In this document: one piece after another, positions 10,642 to 22,720 of the stretch
Numbering within the stretch: the first letter of the stretch is position 1
How the letters are laid out: each line of letters begins with the position of its first letter
From: Eutypella sp. D-1
Taxonomy: Eukaryota; Ascomycota; Sordariomycetes; Xylariales; Diatrypaceae
Direction of reading: 5' to 3'
NCBI GenBank assembly: GCA_023313575.1
Contig: JAJTTP010000018.1
Span: 372,001 to 436,000 of the forward strand
Length of the DNA: 64,000 nucleotides
Program-made: the position numbers and the translations under genes
Notes under the pieces: generated by a model
Told to the model about the DNA's origin: nothing
The model's input: the letters and a program-made list of their open reading frames with translations, nothing else
Database searches by the model: none

Positions 10642-11772
10642 GATGTGTGGCTTCAGAATTATCGCAGTTCTTCTCGGTGGGTGTTGTAGTTCTTTGTGAT
10701 CTTATATATTTTCCGATTGTTGAATCTACTCTATGCGGCGTAGGCGTCATTTTGGTGGTTCTGGCACATGGGCTTTATACTCCGTAAAATGTTCAGAGTG
10801 GATTTTATCCATAATTTAAGAAAAGTAAGAGTACTTAGCACATCGTTGGATCTGAGAAGATTAGTTTGCTCGGGCACGAATCTTTGTCAAGTTGATAGAT
10901 AGGTAGCTCAAACTTTGCCTTTGTATGGTCACGAGCCAGCTCATGTCCGAGGTTAGGCGATGGCCAACATGCTGCTTATTGTCTGTCCGGTATGACAAAA
11001 GCCCGGGGTGAAAGCGTCAAGCATATTTGAAAGGAGAGCATTCTTCGTGATTGGCTTTGTTAACAGGCGATGTCACATGAGCTAGGTGGCTTTTTCTTTT
11101 CCTACCTTGATTTAATTCCTTAACTCCTTATCTGCGACTACCCATACTTTCTCGGCTTGATCGATGTGCAACCCTCAACACAAACATCAAAGAAAATCAA
11201 ACAGGGTTGGCGCAAAACAAACCCTGGAATAAGTCCTATGGTTACTCAGGGACATCATGTTATGGAGGAAATTTTGAGAGTCAAACCCCGCTTTGTTGTT
11301 ATTATTTATACGTGTGACATTCCGATTCCGCCGATGTGCCACCACTCAAACAAAGGAGTTAAGAGGAGTCGCACATAGAACATCGTAATCAGATTAGTTA
11401 TACGTTTTCCTTTGAAGTCCACGGTCTGGTTGCTTACCGACATCCGTTTTTACTCGAGTTCAGCTGGCCTTGAACCTGTCGCCTGTCTACACCGGATACC
11501 GGTCGCAATCATACTCGTTGTACCTTCGAGGCGGCAATACCGAGCCCGAAAACGCGGCAATCTTTCCTAGTCGAGGATCTTCGGCGCACAGAGTATGCAT
11601 CAAGAATGAGTATGGATGGTGGAAATAAAAGTATATGCTCAGTATATACATCTAGGTTGCTATGAATAGATATGTTTTAGTATGATATGCTATTGGGGCC
11701 GTCATTTAACTGGAGGAGAAAGGCCTCGCTCATATGTGACCCAAAGCGTATATCCAAGATTGATGCACAGCT
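10642..11772. other. Intergenic, no gene recognised
   Basis: 1.1 kb between two minus-strand genes. No frame above 75 codons carries a recognisable motif. TACTCCGTA occurs at 10778-10786. The part next to 10642 presumably holds the promoter of the 195-codon gene, and the part next to 11772 the 3' end of the permease transcript. Confidence 0.5.
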
Positions 11773-13583
11773 CTATGCCTTCTCACCATTTGCATCTTCT
11801 GCCTTCAAGTCAACATTCGGGGCGTGCACGGCATGCTCCGGATCATGGCCGCTCACGACCCCGATACCGCGGCCATCCAGGGTCGACTGTAGCACAGGAG
11901 GGCCCGTGAAATGCTTCCGACCCCAAACAAAGTACCAAATCATACTGATTGATGCGAACCCGGCAAACACCGCCGATGCGTAGTTCATCGTAGACGCATC
12001 CAGCCCCTCTACCGTGGTCGGCATGCAAAATAGGACAATGGAAAGGAGGATCCAGCACAGGGTCGTGATGTTGACAATAAACCCGGTCTTACCGAGTGAG
12101 AATGACGCGTACTTCAGGTTCTGGCGACCGCGGAGTACAGACACCAGGATCGGCAGGCCGTAGGACGTTGCGAGACAGATAGTGGCTACACCGGTGAAGC
12201 TGCTGAAGGCGGCTGACGAGCCGAAATAGATCAGGCCGAGGAGGCAGTCGACCGCGAACGACAAAGTGAGACCCCACAGGGGGATGTCAAACCGCTTATT
12301 GACCTTGCTCCACAACCCGGACCCCGGGATGGCGCCGTCGCGCGCGAAAGCGTAGGTACAGCGGCTCGAGGCGGTGAGGGCGCCCACACCGGCGAACAGC
12401 CAAATGCCCAAAACGAGGAAGAGCATTCCAAACCCACCCGCAGCGCTGCCGGTCGCAGTCTTGAAGATAAGGCCGATAGGCTGGCCGCTCGAGACTTCCA
12501 AAAGTGCCTGCACGTCCGGAAGCACGAACAGGATGGGGATAATATAGAATAGACCAGTGATGCCAGCTGCGACGACAGAGAGTACCATGGCCTTAGGCAC
12601 CTCGCGCTCGGGTGTCTGGACCTCCTCGCACATGGCGGCGACCATGCCATAGCCCGTCAACACGTAAGCGGGCTGTAGGAGACCGACGAAGAAGGACCAA
12701 CCCGCGGGCCACCCGGACCCCGAAGCGTCGAAATGGGCGAAGACAAACTCGCCGCTTCGCCGGTGATCGCCCATGACTAGGATGGTGACCATGATAATAA
12801 TAACGGACGCGCCCGTCCAGTAGATGCAGACGGTATTGATGAGGTCGAGATATTTGGAGCCGAACACGTTGATCATATAGCATAGGATCATGACGGCCCA
12901 GAACATGAGGATGGTCTGCCATTCGTTGGCTACGAAATCCTCGTTCCATAATGAGATGGCGCTGAGTATGAGCTGGGCGCCGCCGAAGTTGATAGACAGG
13001 GTGACGGTCCAATTGCCCACGAGGGTCAGCCAGCCGGTGATCCAGCTGGTTATGGGGGCCCATTTGGGCGTCGAGAGGAGTGCTGACCAGTAGTAGACAC
13101 CGCCGGCGGTCGGGTACACGGAACAGATTTCGGCGAGCGAAGCGGCGATGGCGGTTGATAATAGCGACAACAACACCCACCCCCATAACACAGTCACGGA
13201 CTCCCCATTAGCCAGCGAAAATGCGAAGGTGGTGGAGAGTCCTGTAGTAAATTAGCATATATTCGAACGTAGGCTGGTCATGAAGATGATGCGAGAGGTG
13301 AGACAATCGCAGATGTATGATCCTTGTAGAGCGTCAGGAAAAGAAATTTCGGCAAAATTCCTTTGTATCCAGTGTTCATCTTACCGTAGGGCACAGCCAT
13401 GATGGCGAACGAAAGACCAAGCACAGAGATCATGCTTAGGCTTCGTGGTAACTCCGCCTTGTATCCCATGCGCTCGAGCGCGTCGTCGGCCGCTGTTGTC
13501 GCAGCGGCAGCGGCCGTAGGTGCATGGCCCCCGGGACTCTTGCGGCCGCTGCCGACGCTATTTGATGTTGATGGTCTGCGCAT
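11773..13583 (-). CDS. APC-superfamily permease (amino acid/choline/GABA type)
   Basis: Plasma-membrane transporter of the amino acid/choline transporter branch of the APC superfamily, which includes yeast GABA permease Uga4 and choline permease Hnm1. Two exons, 13583-13385 and 13241-11773, flank a 143-nt intron (donor GTAAGATG, acceptor CTACAG, phase 1), giving 555 residues. The join restores the conserved N-terminal block ERMGYKAELPRSLSM, then FAIMAVPYG continuing to LSTTFAFSLANGES. About 12 hydrophobic helices follow. Family signatures are AEICSVYPTAGGVYYWSALL after TM2, the EEVQTPEREVPKAM loop, and RCTYAFARDGAIPGSGLW. The substrate cannot be told from sequence. An Ala-rich tract sits near residue 25. 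Confidence 0.92.
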
Positions 13584-14546
13584 AGTTTAGTTGGCTGAAG
13601 GGGGTTTTGAGAGGAGGTGGTGGTCGATGATATCGCCAAGGTGTGTTGTTGTCAATTATTAGAAAGGTTTAGAAGAGCCGCAACAGGGTTTCGCGACCCC
13701 CTATAGTTATTTACTGCCGATATGCGGAGAGGGCAGCAGCGAATAACCTGCAGCTTGTTCCTGGACGAAATGAAGGTTTCGAAGATTCTTTCCCCAAAGA
13801 AGGGGGTGAGACGAGGTGAGAAGGGGGTGAGCGTGACTCTTAATCGATGCGCCGCCTGTTACACTTGTCGGAGCGGCGCGCCAAGTAGCGTCCTCCGAGC
13901 TGATAGTCCCGTATATTCTGATTGGGTGAGGAGATACCCGTCCAGGGATACCGACCCCGGATCCTCCTCGGGGTGGGACGGGCTAGATTTGCTAGAAGGA
14001 CTAGCTGAGTGCTTATCTCCAACTCCTTTCCCAGATCTGTGTTAGCCGGGCATCTCTCCGGCTTGTGCGGAGAGGCTCTAAACCTCCCGAGGTAAGGTTC
14101 CGAGTTGGGGAGAACTAGGGGAATGCCTTGCCGATCTTACTAAAGGAATTTACGTCATTCCTCTAGATTTGTAGGGGGAGAAGTGGTGGATAGAAGAGAG
14201 AGGATAAGCGACTAACTTTAGACATAAACAAGAACTTCAGACATGGGGTTTACACCATACGCGTGTACCCCTTACTATCAACCCCATACTTTTTATACTC
14301 TAAGTATTACTATCCATGGATGCTTCCCCAGACTCCCTAACCGGCCGTCACCTAGATAAGCACTTTTAGCTTGAGGGTGCGCCTCAAAACCTTACTATCA
14401 CTACAGATACTAAAGATAGTTGCATTGGGGGAGGCGAATATCGGAGGAATCATACGTTGCTGACCCCACGAAATAACCAATTCCACACCGAGAGCATAGG
14501 TATAGGACTTCCCTATCTAATCAAACTGCGTTTAGTAACGAGATAT
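13584..14546. other. Intergenic between permease and oxidoreductase
   Basis: About 960 bp without a supported gene. It includes the permease leader and a short hairpin near 14050-14085 (CTCTCCG, 7-nt loop, CGGAGAG). The stretch 14100-14460 reads like decayed repeat DNA, but I find no terminal repeats or coding remnant to name it. Confidence 0.4.
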
Positions 14547-15655
14547 TCACACGCTGTCATTATCTTCAGCCTGCAACGAGTGGGCGAGACCGGCAGCCGC
14601 GCAGCTGCCCGTCGCGATAGCCTGTGGCACGGTCTTGACGAGCGCAGCGCAGTCGCCGGCTGCAAAGACCCCGGGTATGTTAGTGTTATAGAAGGGCGGT
14701 TGTGCATCGATATGGCCTTCAAGTGTGACCCTGACACCGAGCTGTCTCGCGAACTTTCCATTAAGCTTGACGTAAGGAGCATGCGCCTGTGTATTGATTG
14801 CGGTTATCAGTGCCACTCCGAGTCAGCCAGAGCTAGACGAAGACGTACAATGAAGGCTTCGTCTATCTCGCGCCCGTCCTCGAGCTTCACGATAACGCCG
14901 GCCTCTCCCTCCTCATCCGGATCCTTTTGAAGCTTTTCGATCTTGACATCAATAAATCGGTATTTGTTGCGGTCCTTGAGGAGAGGTCGAAGCGCTTTCG
15001 TGAGCCTTTCTCCCTCGCCGTTCGTATACACATTGATGGTGTTCGCCAGCCGACCCGCCATCCTCGCGAACACTGGGGCGAAGGTGGAGTTGGCTAGAAG
15101 TCCCGTGGCGAGGATCCCCGCAGAGACGGCGCCTTTTTCTTCGTAGCCTTGGCAAAACAGACAATGGAAACTACGCGCATAGGCAAATAGGCTCATGTCA
15201 GGTCGTCATGGTCATTCTCCCTCGCTGTGGTCGGTTGGTATTTAGGGGTAGACGTACATGCCTCGACCCCACAACTCTTCGTACCCAGGAATGCTGAGCA
15301 TCTGGTCTCTCACTCCACTGGCGAGGAGGACCCGACGGCCGTGATACTTCCCACCGTGCGCATCGAGGGCTTCGAACCGACCGTCGACCAGCCGTTTCAC
15401 GCCCCGGATCTCCACGTCTCTGAATTGAACCGTGTCGCCATATCTCACCAAGATGTCGCTCCTCGTCTGTTCGCGGAAGTCGGCCGGAGCCTCCTGACCC
15501 CAGCCAGCGACGTTTTGTAAGACCTGCGCTCGCTCGTCGCGGAATTTCCCGTGACTGAATACGATAGCCGTGTGGAGTTGGCGCGCAAGACCCCCTGCAC
15601 AGGCTAGCCCCGCCGGCCCGCCGCCGATGATTAGGACGTCTACCGAGGAAGTCAT
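14547..15655 (-). CDS. Thioredoxin-reductase-like FAD oxidoreductase (GliT-type)
   Basis: FAD-dependent pyridine-nucleotide-disulfide oxidoreductase fold with a redox CLFC pair, as in fungal dithiol oxidases of the GliT/HlmI type and standalone relatives. Three exons (15655-15258, 15170-14849, 14786-14547) with introns of 87 and 62 nt encode 319 residues. The N-terminal FAD motif is VDVLIIGGGPAGLACAGGLA, the redox motif FHCLFCQGYEEKG spans the first junction, and the second FAD motif is NTNIPGVFAAGDCA. The central domain shows no GxGxxA or Arg-rich NADPH-binding loop, which suggests oxygen or another acceptor rather than NADPH (inference). Only exon phase allows 'GRG-I-FHCLFC' and 'AFI-AHAPYVKLNG' to be read through. 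No neighbouring NRPS or dithiolopyrrolone/ETP genes are present, so a general thiol-redox or detoxification role is possible. Confidence 0.9.
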
Positions 15656-16687
15656 TCTCGGGTAATTGATGTTTACTATTACACATACCTTTGAACGGTT
15701 CCGAAGAGGTAAGAGGATTGATATATATAGGGTGAGTGGCAGCACATCTCGCATTCACGACTCGCCTCTATATGTGACTGTCAGTCACACCTTCGATAAT
15801 AAGTGAATGTGTCAGTGAGGATGAATGTCCATTTCGAAGATTGTTTTTTAAAAAAAAAACCGGCATTTGGTCTGATGCCCGGTCACACAAGGTTGCTGGA
15901 GCTGGACGTAGCAGTGGATGCGAACGCCGCAGAATATTCACCGGGTGACAGAATAAATATATGTTCTAGAAATGAATGTCTTGCGTCTCAATAATGAGAG
16001 AAGTGCCATATAATGGCATCGATAGCACGAGTCGGTAGCAGGTAAACTACAACCAGACGACATCATGATACTCCCCTTTTCACTTCCTCATGCATCAACA
16101 CAATCCCAGAACTCTTCAAGCCTTGGCTTTGGCTACGTAAAGTCCTACACCGTGTATGACTGACGGTCACTTAACAAGTAATTCACCCTCCCCTCTTCCA
16201 AGCTTTCAACTTGTTTTCCATTCAACACAGATCTCTCGGGGCGGTCCATCCGCCAGCTACTAAGGCGAAAGCGCTATGAAGATGTGCCATTGACCGGCCT
16301 CCAGGGCTGGGTCAGGCGGTAGGCTCGCATTTACCCGGGTATAAAGCCATATGCTCCGTTGTCCTGATGAAACAGCGATCGACATACAGGCTGACATGAT
16401 GAATTGAAGGGGGACCTGCATCCGGGTCTCGAAACGTGTATATACATCGCGGTATTGTCCATATGTACGTGGTTCAAACATGATGGTGGTCGTTATATAT
16501 ACAAGTTGGAGTCGGGAATAGTCCCACGGTAATTTATCTCACTGGACTCAGCTTCCTTCGTCGTAAGCCACTGGCATAACATTCTCTTCTGCACCAGGAA
16601 GCGAAAACAATATCAGAAAAAAATTAAGAAAACTCAACCAAAAAGCTTGACAAGTCCAGCCTAATCCAACCCCCGCTCCCCAAAACC
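15656..16687. other. Divergent intergenic region
   Basis: Spacer between the minus-strand oxidoreductase and the plus-strand gene at 16688. It contains a T/A-rich palindromic stretch at 15845-15860 (T6 then A9) and no credible open frame. It presumably carries both promoters. Confidence 0.45.
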
Positions 16688-17266
16688 ATGGCATCACAAA
16701 CAACCTCAACAACAGTTCACTTAGGCCACCAATCCACAATCCCGCCATCCTCATCACCCGGCCTCGTCTTCCTCGCCCGCCTACTCCCCGCCCTAGACTC
16801 CCTCGCCGCAGACCCGGCCTCCCGCCTCTTAGGCGGCGGGGACGACTGGCTATTGGCGGCCGACGCGGTCTTCACGACCAACGCCAACGCACCGAATCCC
16901 GTAGCCACGGTTCTCACGCAGCTGGCGCGGCGCGGCGAGCGTCTCGCGCGCTTCGAGCGCGACTTACACTGCGCGTGGGACGTCGCCGCCGCTCCCCCTT
17001 CTTCTTCTAGCAGCTCCCAGCGGAGGAGGACCGTCCTCTACGAATCTACCAGCACCACCGTGTTCCTAGGCGATGCGCTGGCGCGCGAGGCCAAGGTCAG
17101 GGAGTTTAGCGTGCTGGAGCTGCGGCTGAAGGAGGGCCGGAGTGGTGGTGGTGGTGGTGGTGGTGCTGGGGCCGAGGACTGGGAGCTTGTGGAGATTCGC
17201 ACCGTTATGGATCCCTCCCCCGTGACTGTGCTCGCGCAGGCTATTATTGCTAGTAATAAGAAGTAA
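16688..17266 (+). CDS. Small conserved hypothetical, possibly NTF2/SnoaL-like
   Basis: A 192-codon single-exon frame with good start context (AAAACCATGGCA) and the strong GC3 bias of genuine genes here. Recognisable pieces are VFLARLLPALDSLAADPASR, DAVFTTNANAPNPVATVL, RTVLYESTSTTVFLGD and VEIRTVMDPSPVTVLAQAI. This resembles fungal hypotheticals of the cone-shaped NTF2-like/SnoaL fold, in which helical N-terminus and curved sheet form a small-molecule pocket; that is inference from pattern, not a domain hit. A Ser run (about 100-107) and a Gly run encoded by GGT repeats (about 153-160) lie in likely loops. No signal peptide. Function unknown. Confidence 0.72.
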   Translation: MASQTTSTTVHLGHQSTIPPSSSPGLVFLARLLPALDSLAADPASRLLGGGDDWLLAADAVFTTNANAPNPVATVLTQLARRGERLARFERDLHCAWDVAAAPPSSSSSSQRRRTVLYESTSTTVFLGDALAREAKVREFSVLELRLKEGRSGGGGGGGAGAEDWELVEIRTVMDPSPVTVLAQAIIASNKK

Positions 17267-18242
17267 GGGGGTAAAGACCGAGAAGGGGGAGGGGGAGGGG
17301 GAGGGGAGTGGCGGGCTGATGGTGACGGTTTTGTAACCTATATGCTGGACTTGACTAAGCACTCCGGGGATTACATATAAGAACATCTCGACGATTCGAA
17401 AAGGGTAGCAAATTTGAGATACAATACATACCAACCTCCCCGAGGGGTGTATACCAAACAACGAATAAATAGCTGTATCCTTTTACTTCAAAAGAGGATA
17501 GGGGGGGTGGCGTGGGGGATTTACTGTTCTAAATTATCGAAAAAGCATTACACAGTACCCAAAATTTATCAAACATGAAACCGCCGTGGGCTTCCACTTT
17601 CACTCTCACGTTCATGTTCACCTGTAGTCATGCCCTCACGCCAGAAGACGCCGAGTACCACACGCATAGAGCGTACAAGAACATACATACATGGCGCCCA
17701 AGCCCAGGAGCATGCATACGCGCCATGGCATCCCTAATAATCAAGGTCATATAACGTGGCAAGGTGAGGTAAGACTAAGCAATCAACAAGAGCAAGAGAA
17801 AGCAGGCTAAGCCCTAGTAGTCGAAAGCCCAGGACAGCATCAAATATACGCACAAACCAGGTCAAGTCATCAAATCAAGTCTTCTCGCAGTGGGATTTAC
17901 ACTGTTTATTTTCATGGTGCTTGTTGCTTGCTTGCTGTCTTGCCTACTTGCTTGAAGCTTTAGCCGTAGCCGTAGCCGTAGCCGTAGCGAGGATATCTAC
18001 TATATATGTAGTGGCATCTATATAGCGAGATGGGATGTAGTGTATATACTCCCTGGTGAATCGGGCAGGCTAATAAATCCCTTCCCTTGCATTCACATGC
18101 ATCACTGCATCGCCTTTATTTTATTTTATTTTCTTCATGTTCAGTAAATGCAGTTCAGTCCGAGGACCGAGACTACACACACCCACACAGACAGACTAAC
18201 CAACTACAGCCTGGGCCCGCCCGACTGGCGGTGGGCGGGGAG
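17267..18242. other. Convergent intergenic region with simple repeats
   Basis: Between the converging stops of the 192-codon gene and the M3 peptidase. It contains a GGGGGA tract at about 17280-17305 and four exact AGCCGT hexamers at 17962-17985. No coding potential seen. It probably contains both 3' UTRs. Confidence 0.5.
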
Positions 18243-20534
18243 TCAGGCGGCGGAGGTGAGGCCGAGCTCGGCGTAGAAGGCGTCGCTGTTGGGTTTGCGG
18301 CCGAGGAACTGCTCGAGGGTGGTCATTTCGTCCTGGCTGCCGCCGCGCTCGAGCACCGTGTGGCGGTACCGCCGGCCCTCGCGGCCGTCCATCGGGTTCT
18401 TCTTGAACACCGAGTAGAACATGTCCGTGCTGTACACCTCCGACGACAGGTAGCCGTAGTAGCCGGCATCGTAGCCGCCCATCAGGTGTCCGAACGTGGC
18501 CTGTCCGTGACCCCAGGTGCTGTTTTGTTTCGACGTCCGTTAGTAAGCAGTATATACGACAGATTTACGGGGCTGGGAACCTATAAAGGGAAAACATACC
18601 TCTCGCCGCTCGGGGACTCGGGACCTTTCAGGCCACAGATCTCCTCGCGCAGGTTGTTGTAGAGGGTGCTGGCGTCCAGGGTCTCGAGCTCCTCGTGGGT
18701 AGCCGGAGTGTGGACCGTCATGTCGAAGATGCCGAAGTGCAGCTGCCGGAGGTTGAACATGGCGTCGTTGACGTGCTTGACCGAGATGATCTTCTCGATC
18801 AGGTCATCTGGGATGCTCTCGCCGCTCTCGTAGTGCTTGGACAGGGACCGGAGCTGACTAGGCGTCCAGCACCAATTCTCGAGCATTTGGCTCGGTGCTT
18901 CCACGAAGTCGCGCACTGTTGAGGTGCCGTGGAACCGGCTGTACTTCGTGCGGCCCGACAAGTCGTGGATGCCGTGGCCCAGCTCATGGAACAGGGTGAC
19001 GACCTCCTCGTGTTTCAACAGAGACGGCTTCTTGGGCGACGGCTTCGAGAAGTTGCACACCAACGCAGTTGCAGGAAATCTCCGGGATCCGTCCTTCTGT
19101 AGGAAGCCTGGCTGCAGGTTGAAGTTCGCCGCGTGGCCATACTTGCCTTGGCGGGGGTGGAGATCGAGATATAGATACCCGACGAATCCGTCGCCCTCGG
19201 AGCTGTCATCCCAAACAGAGAACAAAATAACGTCCTCGTGCCACGCAATGTCCTCGGCCTTGCCGGTGGGAGATAGCCGTTTCCGTTCCTCGGCGTCGAG
19301 CTCGACGAAGACAAGTCCGAACAGTTCCTCGAAGATCTTCAGCATGCCCTGGACCGTGCTCTGCAGAGGGAAGTACTCGGCAATCTTGTTTTCGTCGATG
19401 CTGTACTCCTTCTCCACCATCATGCGGTCATAGAAGCGGTGATCCCAGAGGTAGTAGTTGCCGTCCGGCTTCAGTCCCCTCGATTCCTCATCATTCTTCT
19501 TGATTTCTAGTAAGTGAGCCTTCTCCTTGACACCACCGGGCGCGAGTCGGGTTCGAAGATCGGACAGGAACGAGTTGACGACGGAGGTGCTCTTGGCCAT
19601 CTTGTCTTCTATGCGGAAGGCGGCATGGTTCGGGTAGCCGAGCAGACGAGCGGCTTCGTCGCGCAGGGTAATGGCCTCCTTGAAGAGAGGAATGTTCTGG
19701 TTACACTATGGAAATTATTAGCTACGGCTAAAACGTCGATGCCCAAACCACAAGCCCACAGTGATATATAAAGTAGCCAGTACGTCGTAGGATATCACAT
19801 ACCTTGTTCTCATTCGCAATGAAGACCTTCTTCCTCGTCTCCGGGTTCTTGGCGAACTTGAGAGTGGGGAAGAGGTCGGGGTACTTAAAGCTAAGCTTGA
19901 TCTTGCCCTCGTTCTCGCCCGTACCCTTCTCGAGGCCGTCGAGGACGTCCTCGGGGACGCCGTCGAGGTCCTCCCGGGTGAACCACAGGCCACCGTTCTC
20001 TTCGTTCAGGGTTTTCTGGAACTGGATGCCGATCTGGCTGAGGCGCTTCTTGATCTCCTTGAACCGGTCTCGCTGGGGGCCCTGGGGGAGGCCGAGGCCG
20101 TTCCGGACGTAGCCCTTGCGCTCCTTCTCGAGCAGGCGCAGGCTCTCGGGGTCGAGGTCGGGCTCGTTGTCCTTCTGGGCCTTGAAGGCGGCCTCGACGA
20201 GCTGGAAGACGTCCTCGCGCATGCTACACTCGATGGAGAAGTCGTCCATGAGCTTCTCGGCCTCGGTGGAGGCGTTCCGGAGCTCGGCGTCGCCCGAGAC
20301 GTACTGGTAGAAGCCGAGGATGCGGCCGTTGATCTGGGCCTGGTTCTCGTCCTCGATCTGCGGCACCAGCACGGAGGCGAAGCTCGCCTTTTCGGCGGGC
20401 ACCTCGGCCACGACCTTGTCGAGCAGAGTCCGCGTGGTGTCGCAGAGGGACTTAGCATCGGCGACGATGGACTCCTTGGTCCCGATGAAGGTCGGCGGAG
20501 CCTGGGGAGGGTTCTTGTACTTTTCGGGGGCCAT
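18243..20534 (-). CDS. PRD1: M3-family metallopeptidase (thimet oligopeptidase/saccharolysin)
   Basis: Zinc oligopeptidase that cleaves short peptides in the cytosol and possibly mitochondria or vacuole, the fungal equivalent of saccharolysin. Three exons, 20534-19803, 19705-18600 and 18519-18243, with introns of 97 and 80 nt, give 704 residues, the family's usual size. The zinc site FHELGHGIHD is near residue 484, followed by FHGTSTVRDFVEAPSQMLEN with the third ligand Glu, and by GGYDAGYYGYLSSEVYSTDM in the C-terminal lobe. The start is the first in-frame ATG (GCCGCCATGGCC). The frame remains open upstream to about 20792 with a hydrophobic stretch, but only a GTG lies there, so an upstream targeting exon cannot be excluded. 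Confidence 0.93.
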
Positions 20535-22011
20535 GGCGGCGATGGTGACGGAGCGGTGCAGGGCGGAGGTCCGACTAAACGGGGAGAAGGCGGTGGAGGA
20601 TGATGGGGTTGGCCTGAAGCGGACCTGGGTGATATACGAAGATAGACGGGGGAGAGCTCGAGGGATAGCCAGGTTGGCGACTATGGCGAGGAAGAGGATG
20701 AGAAGTGAGGTGAAGAGGAGGGAAAGGGAGAAGGAGGGAGGAAGAAGAAGGAGGGGTCTACGGCCTCTTGGAGTTGGTGAGGCCAGGATCACTGCCTGCC
20801 AGGTAATAATACACTACGTAGGCAATACTTAAGGTATAGAGTTAAGGGGTTAGTATGGACCTCAGGAGGGAGATCACGAGGGCAGGAGAGACCTGTAGAA
20901 ATATATAAAATGAGGTAGGTAGGTAAGTAAGCAGTAGCTTTTCAAGGAAGGTATAGCTATCTATATCTTATTGGTTCTGATTCTGAGTTTGTCCTTTTTG
21001 GCACCTAAGTTGTTGGTTATTTTAGACTTGAAAATCGAGAAAGTGTAGCGGTCTAGGTTGTACCTGAGATGTAGATATAACCTGAAAAGAGCTCTAGGTG
21101 TTCCACTTGCTGTACCTAGGTAGTATAGCAACTCGGGACGTTACTTCAGAGAAATATGGTCGTACAGCATATCATAGTGTACAGCCCGTAGGTACCCGGG
21201 TAGTAACCTTAGTACAGTGATAAGGCAGTAAAGGAGGGGCTGAAGCAAAGTATGCCAGGTGGGGACAAGCTTGGACACTGCGGGGTTACTACCTGGGTAC
21301 CCACGAATACGTGGTGCAGCAGCCTGCAGGTGCCATCCACTTGGGCAAGATCGATGTCCAAGGTACCAGGACTTAACAGGGCTGTTTACGTTAAAGAGGG
21401 TAAAAGTAAATATGACATGTAGGGCTGCCAGGCAACCGCCGAAATCGATATCTGAGCAGATAGATGGATTCCATCATATATCATCTCCGTGATCATTCAT
21501 CCCTTCAAAAAGAGTGGTGGGGAATGTAACATGTTCAGAAGTTGGTGCATATTTGTTACTTATTTAACGTTTTTATTGTGTAGAAGCTACCTGTAGAGTT
21601 CGGGGTACCAAATCAAATCAAACACACAGGCAGGCCAGGCATACGTTAAAACCACCCAGGAACAAAGACAGTTCTGTGTGGTAGTAGTAGTATATCTCTC
21701 TCTCTCCTTCCAAACACAAAACCCGCAAATCCGCAATCGATCGCCCCCGTCATCGTGTTTGTCAAACAAGAGAGAAAAAAAAAAAGAAGGGGGGAAGACA
21801 CAAAAAAACGCCAGAGTAAAACCTTCCCCCCCGAAGTCATGCAATGTCCCTGATTTCCCTTCCGGTCGCCTCGCCCGTAGTGTGCAAGAACAAAGTGTGC
21901 AGGTTCAAGTAGTGCAAGAAGATCCGCGCGCCCCCCATCCATCCCGTACAATTCCGCCCTTGTCTTCTGGAAACCCCCGAGTCGCTCGGCATCGTGTAGC
22001 TCTTCCCTTTC
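20535..22011. other. Intergenic, promoter of M3 peptidase and 3' side of cdc4
   Basis: 1.5 kb. A perfect TACCTAGGTA palindrome lies at 21113-21122, and related GTACCCGGGTAG/CTACCTGGGTAC motifs at about 21190 and 21290. TCTC repeats lie at 21692-21705 and an A11 tract at 21775-21785. No supported gene. Confidence 0.45.
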
Positions 22012-22720
22012 TTAGTTGGCCAAGATAGTGCGGACGAGTTCTGTAACATATTAGTTAGCTTACAACATATTACCGACGGCTTCTAATGCGCAGCACGTAC
22101 CTGTGTAGTTGACCTGTCCGGAAGACGTGTCGACCGCCTTGAGCAGCTCATCCACCTCGTCGTCCGTCATCTTCTCACCCAGGTTCGTCAGGATGTACTT
22201 CAGCTGACCGACACCAATAAAGCCCGTCATGTCCTTATCGAACACCTGGAAACCCCGGCAGTATTCCTCGGGTTCGCCGGGGTCGCGGAAGCCGCCCGGC
22301 CGGTTGAGTACGCGCTGGAAGGTTTCGAAGTCGACTGTTGGATCGCGCAGAAAATGTTAGCACAGCAGATCTTACATCTCGTGATGAAATCAATTTAATC
22401 GGGAGATCCGTAGGTAAGAGTGGAGTGGTGCATCTCTAAAATTGTGCGTGCGAATTGCCGGTCGTAATTGTGTGGGGTGCGTTGCATATGGGGCAAATAT
22501 TGGTGTAGATGTAGATGTAAAAGTAAATGGGCGACTCACAATCACCGCCCACGTTCTTCTCGAGGTCTCGAATCTCAGAAAGCGTGGGGTTCTGTCCGCA
22601 AGCGCGCAGGAGATCGCCGAGGCTATCCAGGGCGACGCGGCCATTGCCTCGCTTGTCAAACAGAGAGAATGCCTCCTTGTAGTTGGTCGAAGCCTGATTA
22701 CCTTCGTGATTAGCGGCCAT
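22012..22720 (-). CDS. cdc4: Myosin essential light chain Cdc4 (calmodulin-like)
   Basis: EF-hand light chain that binds IQ motifs of type II and V myosins and is needed for the contractile actin ring and septation. Three exons, 22720-22540, 22334-22101 and 22040-22012, with introns of 205 and 60 nt, give 147 residues. The spliced protein has the conserved order YKEAFSLFDKRGNGRVALDS, FDFETFQRVLNRPGGFRDPG, FQVFDKDMTGFIGVGQLKYI, and ends ELVRTILAN. EF-hand loops are degenerate, as usual for this family: calcium ligands are incomplete in the first (DKRGNGRVALDS) and third (DKDMTGFIGVGQ). The last exon is only 29 nt. Start ATG has a plausible A/T-rich leader. Very confident from conservation. Confidence 0.95.
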
